64,000 bases of DNA, from positions 88,520,462-88,584,461 of the forward strand of contig NC_084834.1 in NCBI RefSeq assembly GCF_033115175.1, given 5' to 3'. Below are positions 13,397 through 27,660 of this stretch, piece by piece (the stretch's first letter is position 1; each line of letters opens with the position of its first letter). This DNA comes from Lepus europaeus (lineage: Eukaryota; Chordata; Mammalia; Lagomorpha; Leporidae). A model generated the notes under the pieces. The model was given only the letters and a program-made list of their open reading frames with translations, did no database searches and had not been told where the DNA came from. A program made the translations under genes and the position numbers.

Positions 13397-13520
13397 GCCC
13401 TTCAAAAAGTTCACAGAGATGTGTACTATCAAAAATTCATGCCTGGACTTCCAAGGTTTTTTTGCACCAAAGTAAATTTATCTTTGAATTCCCATTTTCC
13501 ACACACTTTTTGAAGTATTC
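13397..13520. mobile_element. Short palindromic MITE-like DNA transposon, copy A
   Basis: The left end contains cttcaaaaagttcac and the right end cactttttgaagtattc, so the termini are imperfect inverted repeats around cttcaaaaagt. The interior includes catgcctggactt and ttttgcaccaaa. A second copy with the same order of motifs lies at 39446-39562. The size (about 124 bp) and terminal inverted repeats suggest a non-autonomous DNA transposon. I cannot name the family. Confidence 0.65.
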
Positions 13521-14679
13521 TGATATATCTGTGCTTTTCAACCTGGGATTCATAAAAAGTGCATGTGGCTAATTAGGACAGCCATCCTGTGTCTTTCTAG
13601 AGAAATTAATATACTACAGTACCTGGAAGGGAAAAATATTTTTGAATTATAATGAATTATGCAGTTTGAATGCACAATTTACATCTCTGTTTATAATGCA
13701 AAAGATCAAACTATTTCAATATTAGAGTGAAGGAAGTTTGAAAAGTTTTTTGTAAGAAGAAATCATTGTGGAAAATGCACAGCAGGATTCAAACCGAAGT
13801 CATTACCATTATCAAGTTTCAGATTCCTTTGGTCTTCAAGAAGCCAAGTCTCAGAACTTACTTATGCTCAGTCCCATTCCTCAAGACTCTGAGGTAGGTG
13901 AAATTAACTGTGTAGACTGAGGCAGTCAACTTAATCATGACCATGGATTCTCCCAGGAAAAGTGAATTCTTGGAGGTCTTCTCTAAGAGTCCTTCTAGAA
14001 AACAAAGCTTCAGCTCAAAAAAGCAGCCTTCCAAGAGCTAATCAAAGAAAAATTATCAGAAAGGGGCCTATACTCCCCTGAAATCAAATCGCAGTGAAGT
14101 TTGCTATACATGATGGGACCAAATTACTGTGCCCAGGGTATCCTGTGATATTTCTTTGGCCCTGACTTTTCACCTATCCTGTACTACCTTAGGTTGATAA
14201 AATATTCAGTGTCCTGCTTACTATCTTATCCACTTTAAGGATATTTTATAACTTCAGTGAATTATCCCAGGATAAGTAACACAGATTTCCTTCTACGAAC
14301 AAAGCCAAAGTCTACTTATTACCGATATGGTAACAGCTCTGGGGGAAAGAAACTATAATTTCATTCTCATGTCCTATTATAATGCAACCTAAGATATCTT
14401 AACATGCCTGCAGACCTAACTATGCCTCCCAGTAGACAGTAAATGATTCCTAAATTAATCCTTCAGTTTTCACTGGCACAAAACATATTTCAGCTGAAAC
14501 CAATTACTTGTGTCTCTTTTATCACACTTCCCATGGAAGGGTGCTCCTAATACAGCAACATCACTTTAAGCCACACACTTGCATTTGTTTGGCGTATTTT
14601 CAAAACTCCTAATTTCTGCAATGAAGTAGCAGTAGCTAATATTTAACAGTGTTAGTTTTAAAGTCCATATTATTTAAAA

Positions 14680-14790
14680 TCCATAAATTAACTCACTTAC
14701 GCCTCACAAAAACTCTCCACGTCAGGTATCATTTCTATTTGACAGATGGGGGATGGAGTGTGAGTGACTAGCTGTCTTCCATGGTATGTC
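14680..14790 (-). repeat. MIR-like fragment
   Basis: The order ttaactcacttacgcctcac, aaaactct, aggtatcatttctatttgacagatggggg follows the reversed MIR 3' half. Diverged, with approximate borders. Confidence 0.5.
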
Positions 14791-15031
14791 TGTCATGTTC
14801 TACTTAATGTCAGCCCACTGTTCTGTGCTGGTTGCATAATTTCTACAGATGCTTATATTCTTATATTAGTTTTCATGTAATAAATACACTGTATGAAAGC
14901 CAGTGACACACGTAAGTTGGAAGTATGTAAGAACTGTCAAAAAGCTTAATAAAAACTGTCATATCTGTACAAAATCAAAAAGACATAAAAATATTTAATC
15001 CTTACCTTTGACAACAGGTTTAGAACTGAAA

Positions 15032-15412
15032 TTTATTTTCCTAGAGACAGCATTCTTTTCACAACATGAAGGAACTCTCTTTATTGCCAAGTAGGATAAA
15101 AATGAAGTACAAAACTGTTCCCCGGGGTCATTTTAAACTTATTTCTTCCCTCACTATAATCGGAGATGGCCAATCTAAACCACTGATTACATGAATACTA
15201 CTAAGTACAGAAATGCTATACTGAAGTCTGTAAACTATTTTATTTCAGTTCTTCGCTGTCACAAGTGAAATACTTCAAACACAAATTTTGTTGTGCTCTC
15301 CTAAGATTTTCAGTGGCAGAAAAAGAGAAGTGAATCCTCCCTCACACGTACTTCAATTTAGAAACTGAAGTTCAGAGACAGTCATAAAAATTCAGCTTCA
15401 GTCAGATTTATT
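15032..15412 (-). terminator. TIGD2: Candidate TIGD2 polyadenylation signals
   Basis: Reading away from the TIGD2 stop on the minus strand, the first AATAAA hexamers are at 15412-15407, 15085-15080 and 15037-15032 (tttatt on the + strand). The first is about 315 nt beyond the stop and lies inside a MIR-like segment. Which one is used, if any, cannot be told from sequence alone. Confidence 0.35.
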
Positions 15413-15450
15413 GAGTGCCAATAGTGTGCATGATCCTATATTAGACACAT
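15395..15450 (-). repeat. MIR-like fragment
   Basis: The text gatttattgagtgccaatag with following tgtgcatgatcc resembles the reversed MIR 3' end (atttattgagcgcttactatg-like). It supplies the first AATAAA downstream of TIGD2. Confidence 0.45.
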
Positions 15451-15725
15451 TGAAATTTAGGCACCAGACACAAGGCGCCCAGTCTCAGGTGCCTTAGGAT
15501 CTAATTAGTATAATACAGAGTAGAAATGGTAGACAGACAAGTATGTGGCAATGCTCAATTAAGAGACAACATTAAGGAGTTGTAATGTAAGTCATCCACA
15601 ATGGCATCTATCCCTAAAATCTTTGATAAAATATATTTGGCCTTGCAACCCACAGCACTTCAAACAAGGTAGGTTCCACTGCAGATAATCACCAAGATGC
15701 AAATACACTGAAACACAGAAGAGCA

Positions 15726-18340
<2,615 letters not shown>

Positions 18341-18657
18341 CGCTAATGCGTGCGGGCGTCCGGTGGGGTGGCGGACAGAGGGACCTGAAGTGCCTACCTC
18401 CCGAAATCAAGAGGTCAGAGAGCAGCCGTGTCAGCGAGGGCCTCTCCCCGCTGGGCGTCTTTCCTCCCGCGGAGGAGCCCGGGCTCCGCCGGCCACCCGG
18501 GTGTCACCGCCGCGGCCAGCCAGCCCGCGAGCGGCCGCTCGGCGCAGGGCACGCCAGTCCGCCGGCCGCGGGCATCGCCTTTCGCCTGCCTCACACCGCA
18601 CCGAGAGCAAATGGAGTCTCCCGGGCGAAGGCTGACACGGGTGGCGCGGCGGCAGCA

Positions 18658-18658
<1 letters not shown>

Positions 18659-18691
<33 letters not shown>
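18659..18691. repeat. (CGG)11 trinucleotide tract in promoter island
   Basis: Eleven uninterrupted CGG units, preceded by an imperfect gcggcggcagcagcg run from about 18647. It lies between the two gene starts and could be in the TIGD2 5' leader or a promoter-associated transcript. Confidence 0.95.
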
Positions 18692-18695
<4 letters not shown>

Positions 18696-18889
18696 GAGCC
18701 AGCGTCGCTGGCGGAGCCGGAAGGCGGGGGATTAGGGAGCACGCGCGCGCCCCCGCAGGAACGTTGTGTCGGCGAGGGGCGGGGCCTGCGCGGGCGCGCG
18801 CGCGGCCCGGGGGGGCGGGGCTCGGCTGGACGCGGCGTGGATGCGGCGCTCAGGGCCCAGGTGCTCGGGGCTGCCGGCTGCCCCGTTGG

Positions 18890-18903
18890 CCGGCAGGGGG
18901 CGG
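18890..18903 (+). promoter_or_regulatory. CTCF-like binding site
   Basis: CCGGCAGGGGGCGG closely fits the CTCF core consensus (CCAsCAGGGGGCGC-like). It sits in the CpG island upstream of the proposed FAM13A exon 1 donor. Occupancy is not shown by sequence alone. Confidence 0.5.
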
Positions 18904-18984
18904 TAAAGCACTCCCCGCCTTGGCACTTTTCCCAGTGACCCAGCTCTGTGGGCGAGGCTTCCTCCTCCCCAGGGGGAATAAAAC

Positions 18985-19205
18985 TCGCCCTCGGTGAGGG
19001 CTGGGAAGGCAGCGAGCATCCTCCGGGGCTGGGAGCGGCTGCGAATGGGGCAGGGCGAGCGCACGTGGAGCGTGTTTACAAACAGCCGCCGCCGCCGCCC
19101 TGCGCTGGCGGCCGGGCACCCGCGCCTCGCACTGCCGGCTCCCGGGGGGCCCGCGCCCCGCAGCTGGGACGAGAGGCCCGGGCCGAGCGCGGATCATGAG
19201 TCCAG
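18985..19205 (+). other. FAM13A: Proposed FAM13A noncoding exon 1 (5' end uncertain)
   Basis: A strong donor, ccag|GTAGGA, is at 19205/19206 in the CpG island on the strand and side expected for FAM13A. The left border is arbitrary because the transcription start cannot be read from sequence. An ATG at 19196-19198 would open a six-codon upstream frame if this exon is spliced to the exon at 43165. Alternative: FAM13A may start from a local promoter near 43 kb, and this donor may belong to another isoform. Confidence 0.45.
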
Positions 19206-21110
19206 GTAGGAGCGAGCGGCTGCAGCTGACCGCTGTCGGAGGCGGGCAGGGAGGCGCCCCTGGGGACGGGGCGAGCGCGCGCGCGCAGGTGCCGGGGTCC
19301 CTGCCCCGGGTGCCAAGCCCAGCGCGCGCTGGGGGACGCGCGAGCCCGGGGGAAGCACCTGAACGCCCACTGCCTCTCAGGTGGGACACACTGAGAGTCT
19401 CTGTAGCGGTTTCCAGGCGAGCCGGCTGCAGCCTGGCCCGGACAGGGAGCGGCTGCACCTGCAGCCCGCAGCACGTGTGTAAACCTGAGCAAACGCGCTT
19501 CGCCCGCCTCCCTTTTGTTTTATTTTTAAATGCATGACAGTACTTTGAAAAACAATGCGAGCGTCTGTAGTTGAGTGGCTGCGACATCTGGTCTAACTTT
19601 TTCCTTAGCGCAGAAGTAACGTAGTAACTCGTCCTGTGTTGGACCAGGCCTGCCGAGTTGGAAACCTGAGTTTTCTCTGTGGCTGCACGAAAGGGTTGTG
19701 GATGCTCAGCCTTCCCTGCGACTCCCGCAGCCCCTAACCGCGCCGCGGCCTTGCCTGGGGTCGCGGCCCTCCGCTCAGCCTGGTGCAAATCCTCTGTGCT
19801 GTGAGATTGTGTCTGTTGCCAAACACCTTCGCTGAGTGCCCCCAGGAAGGCGGGCCGCCCGCCCCACCTCCCCAGAGGGTGGCCAGCCAACCCTAACCCT
19901 TTCTGGCCGTCGTGCCTGGCCACTTGGGACAAAGTACAAGTTCCCGGTAGCTTTACATCCCGATCAGAAGTTTTCTGATCCCTGGTTTTTACGTGTCACG
20001 GTTGGATCTGACGTGTTGTTCAGGCCTCATTAGGGAAGAGTGCCGACTTCCACAGCTTGCCAGCCGTGTGGACATCAGAGAGCCTGCCTGGCCCTGCCCT
20101 GCCGCTCACCCGCCAGACTGGTGGCTTCCTCTGTCCTCTTATATTGAAATAAACAGTGGAGCTCGCTGCTTTCCCCTTCACCTGGGAGCTCCATGGTTTA
20201 ATTCTCTCCCTGCCACTTGCTCCCTTTTCTGTGTCTCCTGCATTCTCCCTTGCTGATAGTTCATACAGCTGTTTCCTTTTCATCACCTTGTATTAAGTTC
20301 GGATCTGCATAGAACCCACATTTCTTTCACTCAAGGCAGTTGTGTTTAGCAAATTTTATTAAGACTCTCCCCAAGGCAGAGGATAGTTTGGTCAACTTGG
20401 TGAGCTTTTTGCTAGGAAAAAAGGGCTTGGGAATGGGAGGAGAGGGGACTTAAAATACAATGTTAGGAATAGAATCCTCTGGTGTGATAGTGTAATAGGC
20501 AATACTTGTGTTCAAATGTAGAATGAATACCAGCTGGAGTGAATGGTAACTAAGCCACCCTCTGAATGATACAAAGTAGCCATGGAGGCTCATCAGTTGT
20601 AACTAATGTATCCCTGATGGAGGATGTTGATAAGCAGGGACTACACACCTGTGAGAGGCTAGACAGAAAATCTCAGTTTTGCTGTGAATTTAAAACTGCT
20701 CTAAAAAGAATCTGTGTGTGGGTTTATAGATACATAATAGTTTAGTTTTAAAAGAACTAGCAGATTGGGCATACTTATTAAAAGCCTGGTTGACCATGGA
20801 GAATTTTTTATTGTCAGTTCCTGACTTTGGGTCACTGCCTCAGCTTTCCCACTCAACATTTTTCTACCTCAGAGTCCCCTGTGCACTTCCCTCTGAGCTG
20901 CTTTTGAAAACCTAAGATCCATTTTACTTCATTATGCTAGCATTTTGTATCTTTTTTTTACTAATTGCCTTTACCAGTCATTGTAGTTGATTCTCTAATC
21001 AAACCTTGGGAAGTCTGCTACCAGCATTTCTCCCTTGCTCTGTGTATATAGTCTCCTTTAATCACTGCCACATTACTCTGTGGTAGCTGCTACCTCTAAA
21101 GTATATGAAT

Positions 21111-21387
21111 CTGGCTGGCGCTGCGCCTCAATAGGCTAATCCTCTGCCTGCGGCACTGGCACACCAGGTTCTAGTCCTGGTTGGGGCGCTGGCTTCTGTC
21201 CCAGTTGCTCCTCTTCCAGTCCAGCTCTCTGCTGTGGCCTGGGAGTGCAGTGGAGGATGGCCCAAGTCCTTGGGCCCTGCACCTGCATGGGAGACCAGGA
21301 GAGGCATCTGACTTCTGGCTTCAGATCAGCGTGGTGCGCCGGCTGCAGCAGCCATTGGGGGGTGAACAAACGGAAAAAAGGAAGACT

Positions 21388-21419
<32 letters not shown>

Positions 21420-21450
21420 ACTGTCCACTCTGCCTGTCACACACACAAAA
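21111..21450 (+). repeat. C-repeat SINE, young full-length copy
   Basis: Begins ctggctggcgctgcgcctc and ends cactctgcctgtcacacac plus an A tail. A 13-nt TSD, aaagtatatgaat, lies at 21098-21110 and 21451-21463. It lies about 50 bp from an oppositely oriented copy. Confidence 0.95.
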
Positions 21451-21501
21451 AAAGTATATGAATTTATCCAATGAAAGTGGCAGAACAGGAATTTGAGCCC
21501 A

Positions 21502-21794
21502 ATTTTTTTTTTTTTTACATTTATTTGAAAGGGAGAGAGAGAGGGAGGTTTCATAGGTTCACTCCCCAAGTGGCTGCAATGGCCAGAGTTGGGCCATTCT
21601 GAAGCCAGGAGCTTATTCCCAGTCTCCCACATGGGTGCAGGGCCCCAAAGATTTGGGCCATCTTCTAGTGCTTTCCCAGGCCACAGTAGAAAGCTGGATT
21701 GGAAGAGGAGCAGCCAGGACTCCAACTGGCACCCATATGAGATGCCAGCACTGTAGCTGGTAGCTTTACCCATAATGCCACAGCACTGGCCCCA
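21502..21794 (-). repeat. C-repeat SINE, AAATAAATAA-tail type
   Basis: A T-rich start, atttatttgaaaggg motif and the body run to the head (cacagcactggcccc). It forms an inverted pair with the SINE at 21111-21450. Confidence 0.9.
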
Positions 21795-22723
21795 TCATTC
21801 TAGTTTTAAAACACCAAGCTTAGTCCACACCACCACCATAGACATGAAAAGGAATTCATTAAAGCTGTCATTTTAAAAAACGGGATGTTCAACATCAGCT
21901 TACCAAAAAGGCATTCTAGTGATGAGAATACTTGAGGTTTGTAACAGTGTTTATCAGGCAAGCCTTTAGTTCATTGCAATGTTCATTAAGTACTGAAAAG
22001 TACTCAGATCAGTCAAAAGTAACTTATGTTTCTCACTATTGTAAGCTGCATTTCCTTTTCTGTTGAGATGACAATGTAGGTACAGCATACGGATTCATCA
22101 GTAGTAGTCCTCCTCTGTAGTAATTGTTACACACCATAAAATATCTAAGTAGGGTCTTAATTTTGAAAGATTACCTTTTTTTGTTGGTTTTAATTTTCTT
22201 TATCATTGACTTTCACTTATTTGGAAGTTTTTGTTTTGTGATACTTGAATTACTCTGACAAACTTAAGCTGAAGATATAAATTTTTTATCCTGATACATT
22301 ATTCTGTGTATATTAAACCTATTTAAATAAAATAGTATTTGTTTTCACTGATAATTTTAAAATAGTTATTGCTTGTTGAAGATCAATGGTTTGCACAAAA
22401 ACCACTTACTGTCTCTACTTTAATGGATGTAAAATATTGAAGGTAATTCTCTAAAATATATTTTTCTTTTGGAGTATGTATGCATTTTCAGGCAAATGGG
22501 AAGTGAAACAGTTCCCAGTAATCAAAGTTTGTTCTTTGCAGTTTTTCAACTCTACAGTTATTTCATTTTATGTTATAGTCAAAAGGCAAAATAATCATTT
22601 TAATATTAAAACCATCTTTTTGAATGGTTAAAGGTAGGAACACTTTTCTATTTGAAAATTTCTGGACACAAGTAAAAGGTCAGTTTATTCATTAGGAAAT
22701 TCCAGAACTTAAAAATTGTAGGG

Positions 22724-23086
22724 GCCAGCGCTGTGGCATAGCAAGTGAAGTTGCCGCCTGCAGTGCCGGCATCCCATATGGGTGCTGGTTCAAGTCCCAG
22801 CTGCTCCACTTATGATCCAGCTCTCTGTTTTGGCCTGGGAAAGCAGTAAAAGATGGCCCAGGTCCTTGGGCCCCTGTGAGAGACCATGAAGAAGCTCCTA
22901 GCTCCTGGCTTCAGAAGGGCTCACTTCTGTCCATTGCAGCCAATTGGGGAGTGAGCGGATGGATATCTCTATCTCTTTTTCTCTCTTTCTCTCTATCTCT
23001 CTCCCCCACCTTCTTTTCTCTCCCTCTCCTTCTCCCCCCGTCTATCTGTGTAACTCTGATTTTCAAATAAATAAATAAGTCTTAAA
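22724..23086 (+). repeat. C-repeat SINE, AAATAAATAA-tail type
   Basis: The head is clear (ggggccagcgctgtggcata). It has a long irregular CT-rich tract at about 22965-23045 and the tail tttcaaataaataaataagtctt. Confidence 0.93.
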
Positions 23087-23310
23087 AAATTAAGTTGTAA
23101 GTTAGGACAATTGCAAGATAGTAAGTTCTTAAAGTCCTGAGTCCTATAGATGCCCAGGAGAGGAATTTTAGGTATCATTTTGTTTTCCATGTTTCCCAGT
23201 TGATTGGTGGTAGGTTTTTGGATGGCTAGCAGCATAGACAAGTATAAGAGAAAGAGTCCCTAGGGGATAGAAAAGCATATGGAATACGGAAAGCAAAAAG
23301 AAAATACCAA

Positions 23311-23500
23311 CAGTTACAGAGAGAAAGAGAGAGAGAGAGGTCTTCCATCTGTTGATTCACTTCCCCAGATGGCCACAACAGCCAGAGCTGAGTCGATCCA
23401 AATCCAGGAGCCAGGAGCTTCTTCCAGGTCTCCCACATGGGTGCAGGGGCCCAAGCACTTGGGCCATCTGCTACTGATTTCCCAGGCCATAGCTAAGGAG
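23311..23500 (-). repeat. C-repeat SINE fragment
   Basis: The middle part of a SINE, from agttacagagagaaagagag to cccaggccatagc. It is followed by unrelated sequence, so the tRNA-like head is missing. Confidence 0.85.
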
Positions 23501-24029
23501 ATTTTAGGGAGGGTTCAAGAACACATCTCTAGATCAGGTGCTGTCAGAAAGCAGGGGCAATTTGGGTTTTGAGTGTCTTAATTTTTATATAGGAAGCCAG
23601 AGGAGCAGGCCAATGCTTTCATTCAAAAAGCAGTAATCTCTCTATTGACCAGGAGAGGGGGATGTTTGGTTATTTTTGTGGCTGCTAGATAGTTTCATAA
23701 GTTCTAGGCAAGATTGCATTGTGATGCTTTTATCTTGCTTCATTACAATCATGGGGAATCCTCCTCTGATGTTGCTATTCTATGAAATTATTTAGGCTCC
23801 ACAGAGTAATATCAAGGCCTACCTAGCTTTCAACATAATGTCAGAGTCTATGGTCCAAAAAAATTTCAAATAATAATCACTGATAGATGAACTCATTCAG
23901 GCTTGAAATCATCTCTCGCCTATCTGGGTAGATGTATCGTGATGCAGTTTTGTCTTGGTGAGAGTCTGTTATGGCTTATTAACACCCGGCCTAAATGTTT
24001 TTGCATCAGCATAAAACCTTCAGTGCCTT

Positions 24030-24412
24030 GCAATAAGGTTTCTCCAACTCCGCTTCAATCAACTTTTGTTCATTCAAGAAGAAACCCTCTACCATTAGCT
24101 TTGGCTCCCCATTCCCTCCAACCCTTGCCACCCCCCAACCCCCAGCCCTTGACAACCACTAACCTGCTTTGTATCCCATTCTGGACATTTCATATTAATG
24201 GAATCATGTACTATGTGTCCTTTCATGTCTGCCTACTTTCACTGAACATGCGTTCAGGGTTGTTCATACGTCAGCTGATCCTTTCCTTGTAGTGCTGCTG
24301 AATAATAATGTATTATGTGCAATTAGTTTCTAAAGCAGTTGGACAATTTTACATTTTTACAAGCAGTATATAAGGGTTCCTGTTTCTCAACACCCACACC
24401 AATCTTATTATC
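24030..24412 (-). repeat. Old L1 3' portion, part 1
   Basis: Text such as ccttgacaaccactaacctg, atggaatcatgtactatgtg and cagcagtgttg-like blocks match the antisense of old mammalian L1M 3' ends. It continues at 24758 after a SINE insertion. No coding frame survives. Confidence 0.65.
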
Positions 24413-24757
24413 TTTTTAAAAAAATATTTATTTGAAAGGCAGAGTTACAGAGAGAAAGGGAGAGACAGGGGAAGAGAAGGCAAGGGGGCAGGGGAGAAGA
24501 GGGGGGAGGAATCTTCCAACTGCTGGTTCACTCTCCAAATGGCTGCAATGGTCATGGCTAGTCCAGACCAAAGCCAAGAGCTTAGAATTTCATCCTGGCC
24601 TCCCAGTGGAGATGATGGGGACCCAAACACCCGGGCCATCTTCTGCTGCTTTCCCAGGCACACTAGCAAGGAGCTAGATAGGAAGATGAGCAGCCAGGAC
24701 TCAAAAATAGTAGTCATATGAGATGCCAGTGTGGCAGGTGTAGCCAGCACCTGTATC
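24413..24757 (-). repeat. C-repeat SINE nested in an L1
   Basis: Complete copy with a purine-rich tract expanded at about 24450-24508 (+ strand view). It is inserted within an L1 fragment whose two halves resume on either side. The flanks attatcttttt and tgtatcttttt suggest a decayed TSD. Confidence 0.9.
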
Positions 24758-24935
24758 TTTTTGATTGTAGCCATCCTGGTGGGTGAGAAGTTGTATCTCA
24801 TTGTGGCTTTGATTTGCTTTTCTCTGATGGTTAATGATACTGAGCATCACTTCATCTGCTTGTTGATCGTTTGCGTAACTTTTTTGGAGAAATGTCTATT
24901 CAGATCCTTTATCCAGTTTTCATTTTGATTGTAAC
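24758..24935 (-). repeat. Old L1 3' portion, part 2
   Basis: Continuation of the fragment at 24030-24412 (gtagccatcctggtgggtga, attgtggctttgatttgc), which is the familiar antisense L1 3' text. Confidence 0.7.
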
Positions 24936-25404
24936 AGTTACAATGTTAAATATTGAATCTACTTTTCTGCCACTTGCCCTGCCCTAGGGTGAGGAGATTA
25001 CAAGGTACCTTTTTCGGATTATCTCAGTATTTAGACCAACTGATGTTGCAGATACTTATGATATATTCTGTTACGTAAGGATTCATGTGACAAATACAGG
25101 CTTTATTTAATGACAGGGAAAAATGCTTTCAAGTGCAATTTAACTTTCTTATACAGAAGTGGATTTGTCTGTTTTAGCATTGAGTCATACAAATCTGAGT
25201 TTAACTTTGTGTTTACTTGCTATAACTAATCATTTTGAATCCCTAATACTTGTACCATCCATTGATTGGATTATGTTTTAGTTTAGTTTTTTTTTTTAAT
25301 ATCTGTGGTCATTCTTTCTACATTAGAGTTATTACAACCATAGTTTGGAAACACATAGGGTAAAATTACATATACTGTATCTCAGTGACAGAGCTTCTGA
25401 GTTC

Positions 25405-25610
25405 TGGGAACAGTTGTGATTTGTACTTCCGAGTGCCACCTGCTAGTCATGGAATCCTGAGTTAGTTATACAAAAGGTTTCACATCTGGAAAATGGGAAT
25501 AAAAATTATACTGCTTTTGTATGGATTTGTCACAGTGGACCAAAATGCTATGTATAAGTTGCTTTGCAGAATGGCCAACACGTAATAGACATTAATGTCT
25601 AGCTGTGATT
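25405..25610 (+). repeat. MIR element
   Basis: It follows the MIR order: tagtcatggaatcctgagtt, a cacatctggaaaatgggaat block, then tataagttgc and the aatagacatta tail. Moderately diverged. Confidence 0.6.
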
Positions 25611-25664
25611 TTTATTTCCTACATCTTTTGACTAGAAGGAAATGCCTTCTTTCAACCTCTTAAG

Positions 25665-25996
25665 TTTTTTAAAATATTTTATTTTGTTTTTTAAAATTTT
25701 TTAAATTATTTATTTATTTTGAGAGGCAACGTTACAGAGAGAGGTCTTCCCTCTGCTGGTTCACTTCCCAGATGGCTGCAACAGCCTGAGCAGGGCTGAT
25801 CCAAAGCCAGGAGCTTCTTCTGGGCCTCCCAAGCAGGTGCAGGGGTTCAAGCACTTGAGCCATCCTCTGCTGCTTTCGCAGGCTATTAGAGCAGAGAGCT
25901 GGATCCTAAATGAGCAGCCTGGGCTCCAACCAGCTCTCATATGGGTTGCCAGCACTGCAGACAGAGACTTAGCCTACTATACCACAACTCCGGCCC
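25665..25996 (-). repeat. C-repeat SINE, AAATAAATAA-tail type
   Basis: Complete copy from the atttatttattttgagaggc tail side to the head ccacaactccggcccc. The flanks acctcttaagttt and accttttaagttc are probable TSDs. Confidence 0.9.
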
Positions 25997-27011
25997 CACC
26001 TTTTAAGTTCTGATATTAGGTAGCTAACTGATAAATATAGTAGAAAAGGCCAGATTAACTCATACGCACATCATGATATTACAGAGTGTTTGCAAGAGTG
26101 GTTGTAATTTTAAAACAGGACACATAAAACCATTTCAGGGTTGTCTCCTGAAAATTACCTCATCAGTCCAACACAGTTGTACCTTTTCTGCCTGGGCTTT
26201 ACTCCAGAACCACACCGTACATTATATATTCAACAGATTTGTAGCTTGCTGGTTCCTGACAGGATGGTTACAATATCAAATGTGAGTGCAATGCAATCGA
26301 TCACATTCAAATAGTTGCTTTTTGGACATACCTTTGTTCTACTTTGTATCATGAGATTTAAGAATCACAAAAATGAGAGGGGAAGGGCCAACCCTACCTT
26401 TCCTATTGCTACTCACTGTGTTTCTCTACTTCTATAAGCCCAGGTATCTCAATTTTGAAAAATGATGGTAGATGTCAACCATCTTTTTCTTGGATGTTCA
26501 TATTCTTCTTTCTCTGACTTTGATGTGTTTGTGCTGTCACTAACCCCTTCCTCCCTACACTTAAACGAATTATTCACACACGTGATTATTTCCACACTCC
26601 CTTATCTTCCGCATTGTGTTCTTTACCTCCCAGGTTATAGTAGTGACATTGGCTAACAACCCAGAAAGTCCCTACCAACAGTGTTGCAGAGGGTGTACTG
26701 ATTGCATGACTCCTGTGCTTAGAAAAAATTTCTGCGATTAAGTCTGTTTTTTGAGGTTGGCTGGAATTTCAATTTTTTCTTTTTGCAGTGGGTGGTTTTG
26801 ATTCCAAGGTGTAAAAAAACAGGCTTACCATTTAAACAACATCTGTTAATACAAGAATTAGTTCTGCACTGACCTTGTTTGAAGGGAATGTTTTTAGTTT
26901 CCCCATGGGTCTTCAACATGCAGTCTGGAACCTCAATATGCAACCCTTCCCTTGTCCTTTCTCCGTCTATCCTCTACTCCTTCCTTCTCGTCCTTATTTT
27001 TATGTTTTGTA

Positions 27012-27313
27012 AAGATGTATTTATTTATTTGAAAGAGTTAGAGAGAAGGAGAGATATCTTCCATCTGCTGAATCACTCCCCAGATGGCCACAGCAGCCAG
27101 GTCTGGCCAGGCTGAAGTCAGGAGCCAAGAACTCCATCTGGGTCTCCCACATGCATGGCAGGGGCCTAAGCACTGGGCCATCTTCTGCTTTTTTTCAGAC
27201 CATTAGCAGAGAAATGGACCAGAAGTGGAGCAACCAGGACATGAATCAGTGCCCATATGGGATGTTGGTGTCACAAACGGTGGCTTTACCTGCTGTAACA
27301 CAACACTAGCCCT
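27012..27313 (-). repeat. C-repeat SINE, AAATAAATAA-tail type
   Basis: Diverged full-length copy (tatttatttatttgaaagag to acacaacactagccc). Only about 25 bp separate it from the opposite-strand copy at 27338. Confidence 0.9.
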
Positions 27314-27337
27314 TTTCTTTATTAAAAAAAATTTTTC

Positions 27338-27660
27338 AGGGTAGGTGCTATGGTTTATTGGTTAAGCCTACACCTGTGTTGCAGACATCCCATATGTGCT
27401 CAGGTTGGGTCCTGGTGGCTGCTCCACTTCTGATCCAACTCTCTGCTAATGGCCTGGGAAAGCAAGGAAAGATGGCTCAAGTACTTGGCCTCTACACCCA
27501 CATGGGAGACCTAGAAGAAGCTCCTGACTTCCAATAGGCCCAGCTGCAGCTCGTGCGGCCATTTGGAAAGTGAACCAGCAAATGGAAGACCTTTCTCTCT
27601 GTCTCTCCCTCTCTCTGTAACTCTACCTCTCAAATAAATAAATAAATAAATCTTTTTAAA
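27338..27660 (+). repeat. C-repeat SINE, AAATAAATAA-tail type
   Basis: The head ggtaggtgctatggtttatt, a diverged body and the tail caaataaataaataaataaa are present. It is the right arm of a tight inverted SINE pair. Confidence 0.88.

Larger units (their letters stand above)
1..15725. other. Intergenic region downstream of TIGD2
   Basis: No protein-coding exon was recognised here. The region is unique AT-rich sequence broken up by the SINEs and older repeats listed separately. The longer stretches without an assigned repeat are 1-920, 1207-2150, 3423-4095, 5100-6655, 6975-7475, 7700-8420, 8802-9354, 9700-10810, 11345-12180 and 12723-15395, the last interrupted only by small MIR and MITE pieces. 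Reading frames in them are short, have no recognisable domain and usually run into SINE sequence. The last 2-3 kb presumably includes the TIGD2 3' UTR; that is inferred from gene orientation only. Confidence 0.7.

Noticed and set aside
18850-19932. 360-codon minus-strand open frame in the CpG island
   Set aside because: Few stop codons are expected by chance in such GC-rich DNA. The predicted peptide is compositionally biased and matches no family I know, and the frame spans the promoter and proposed FAM13A exon 1.
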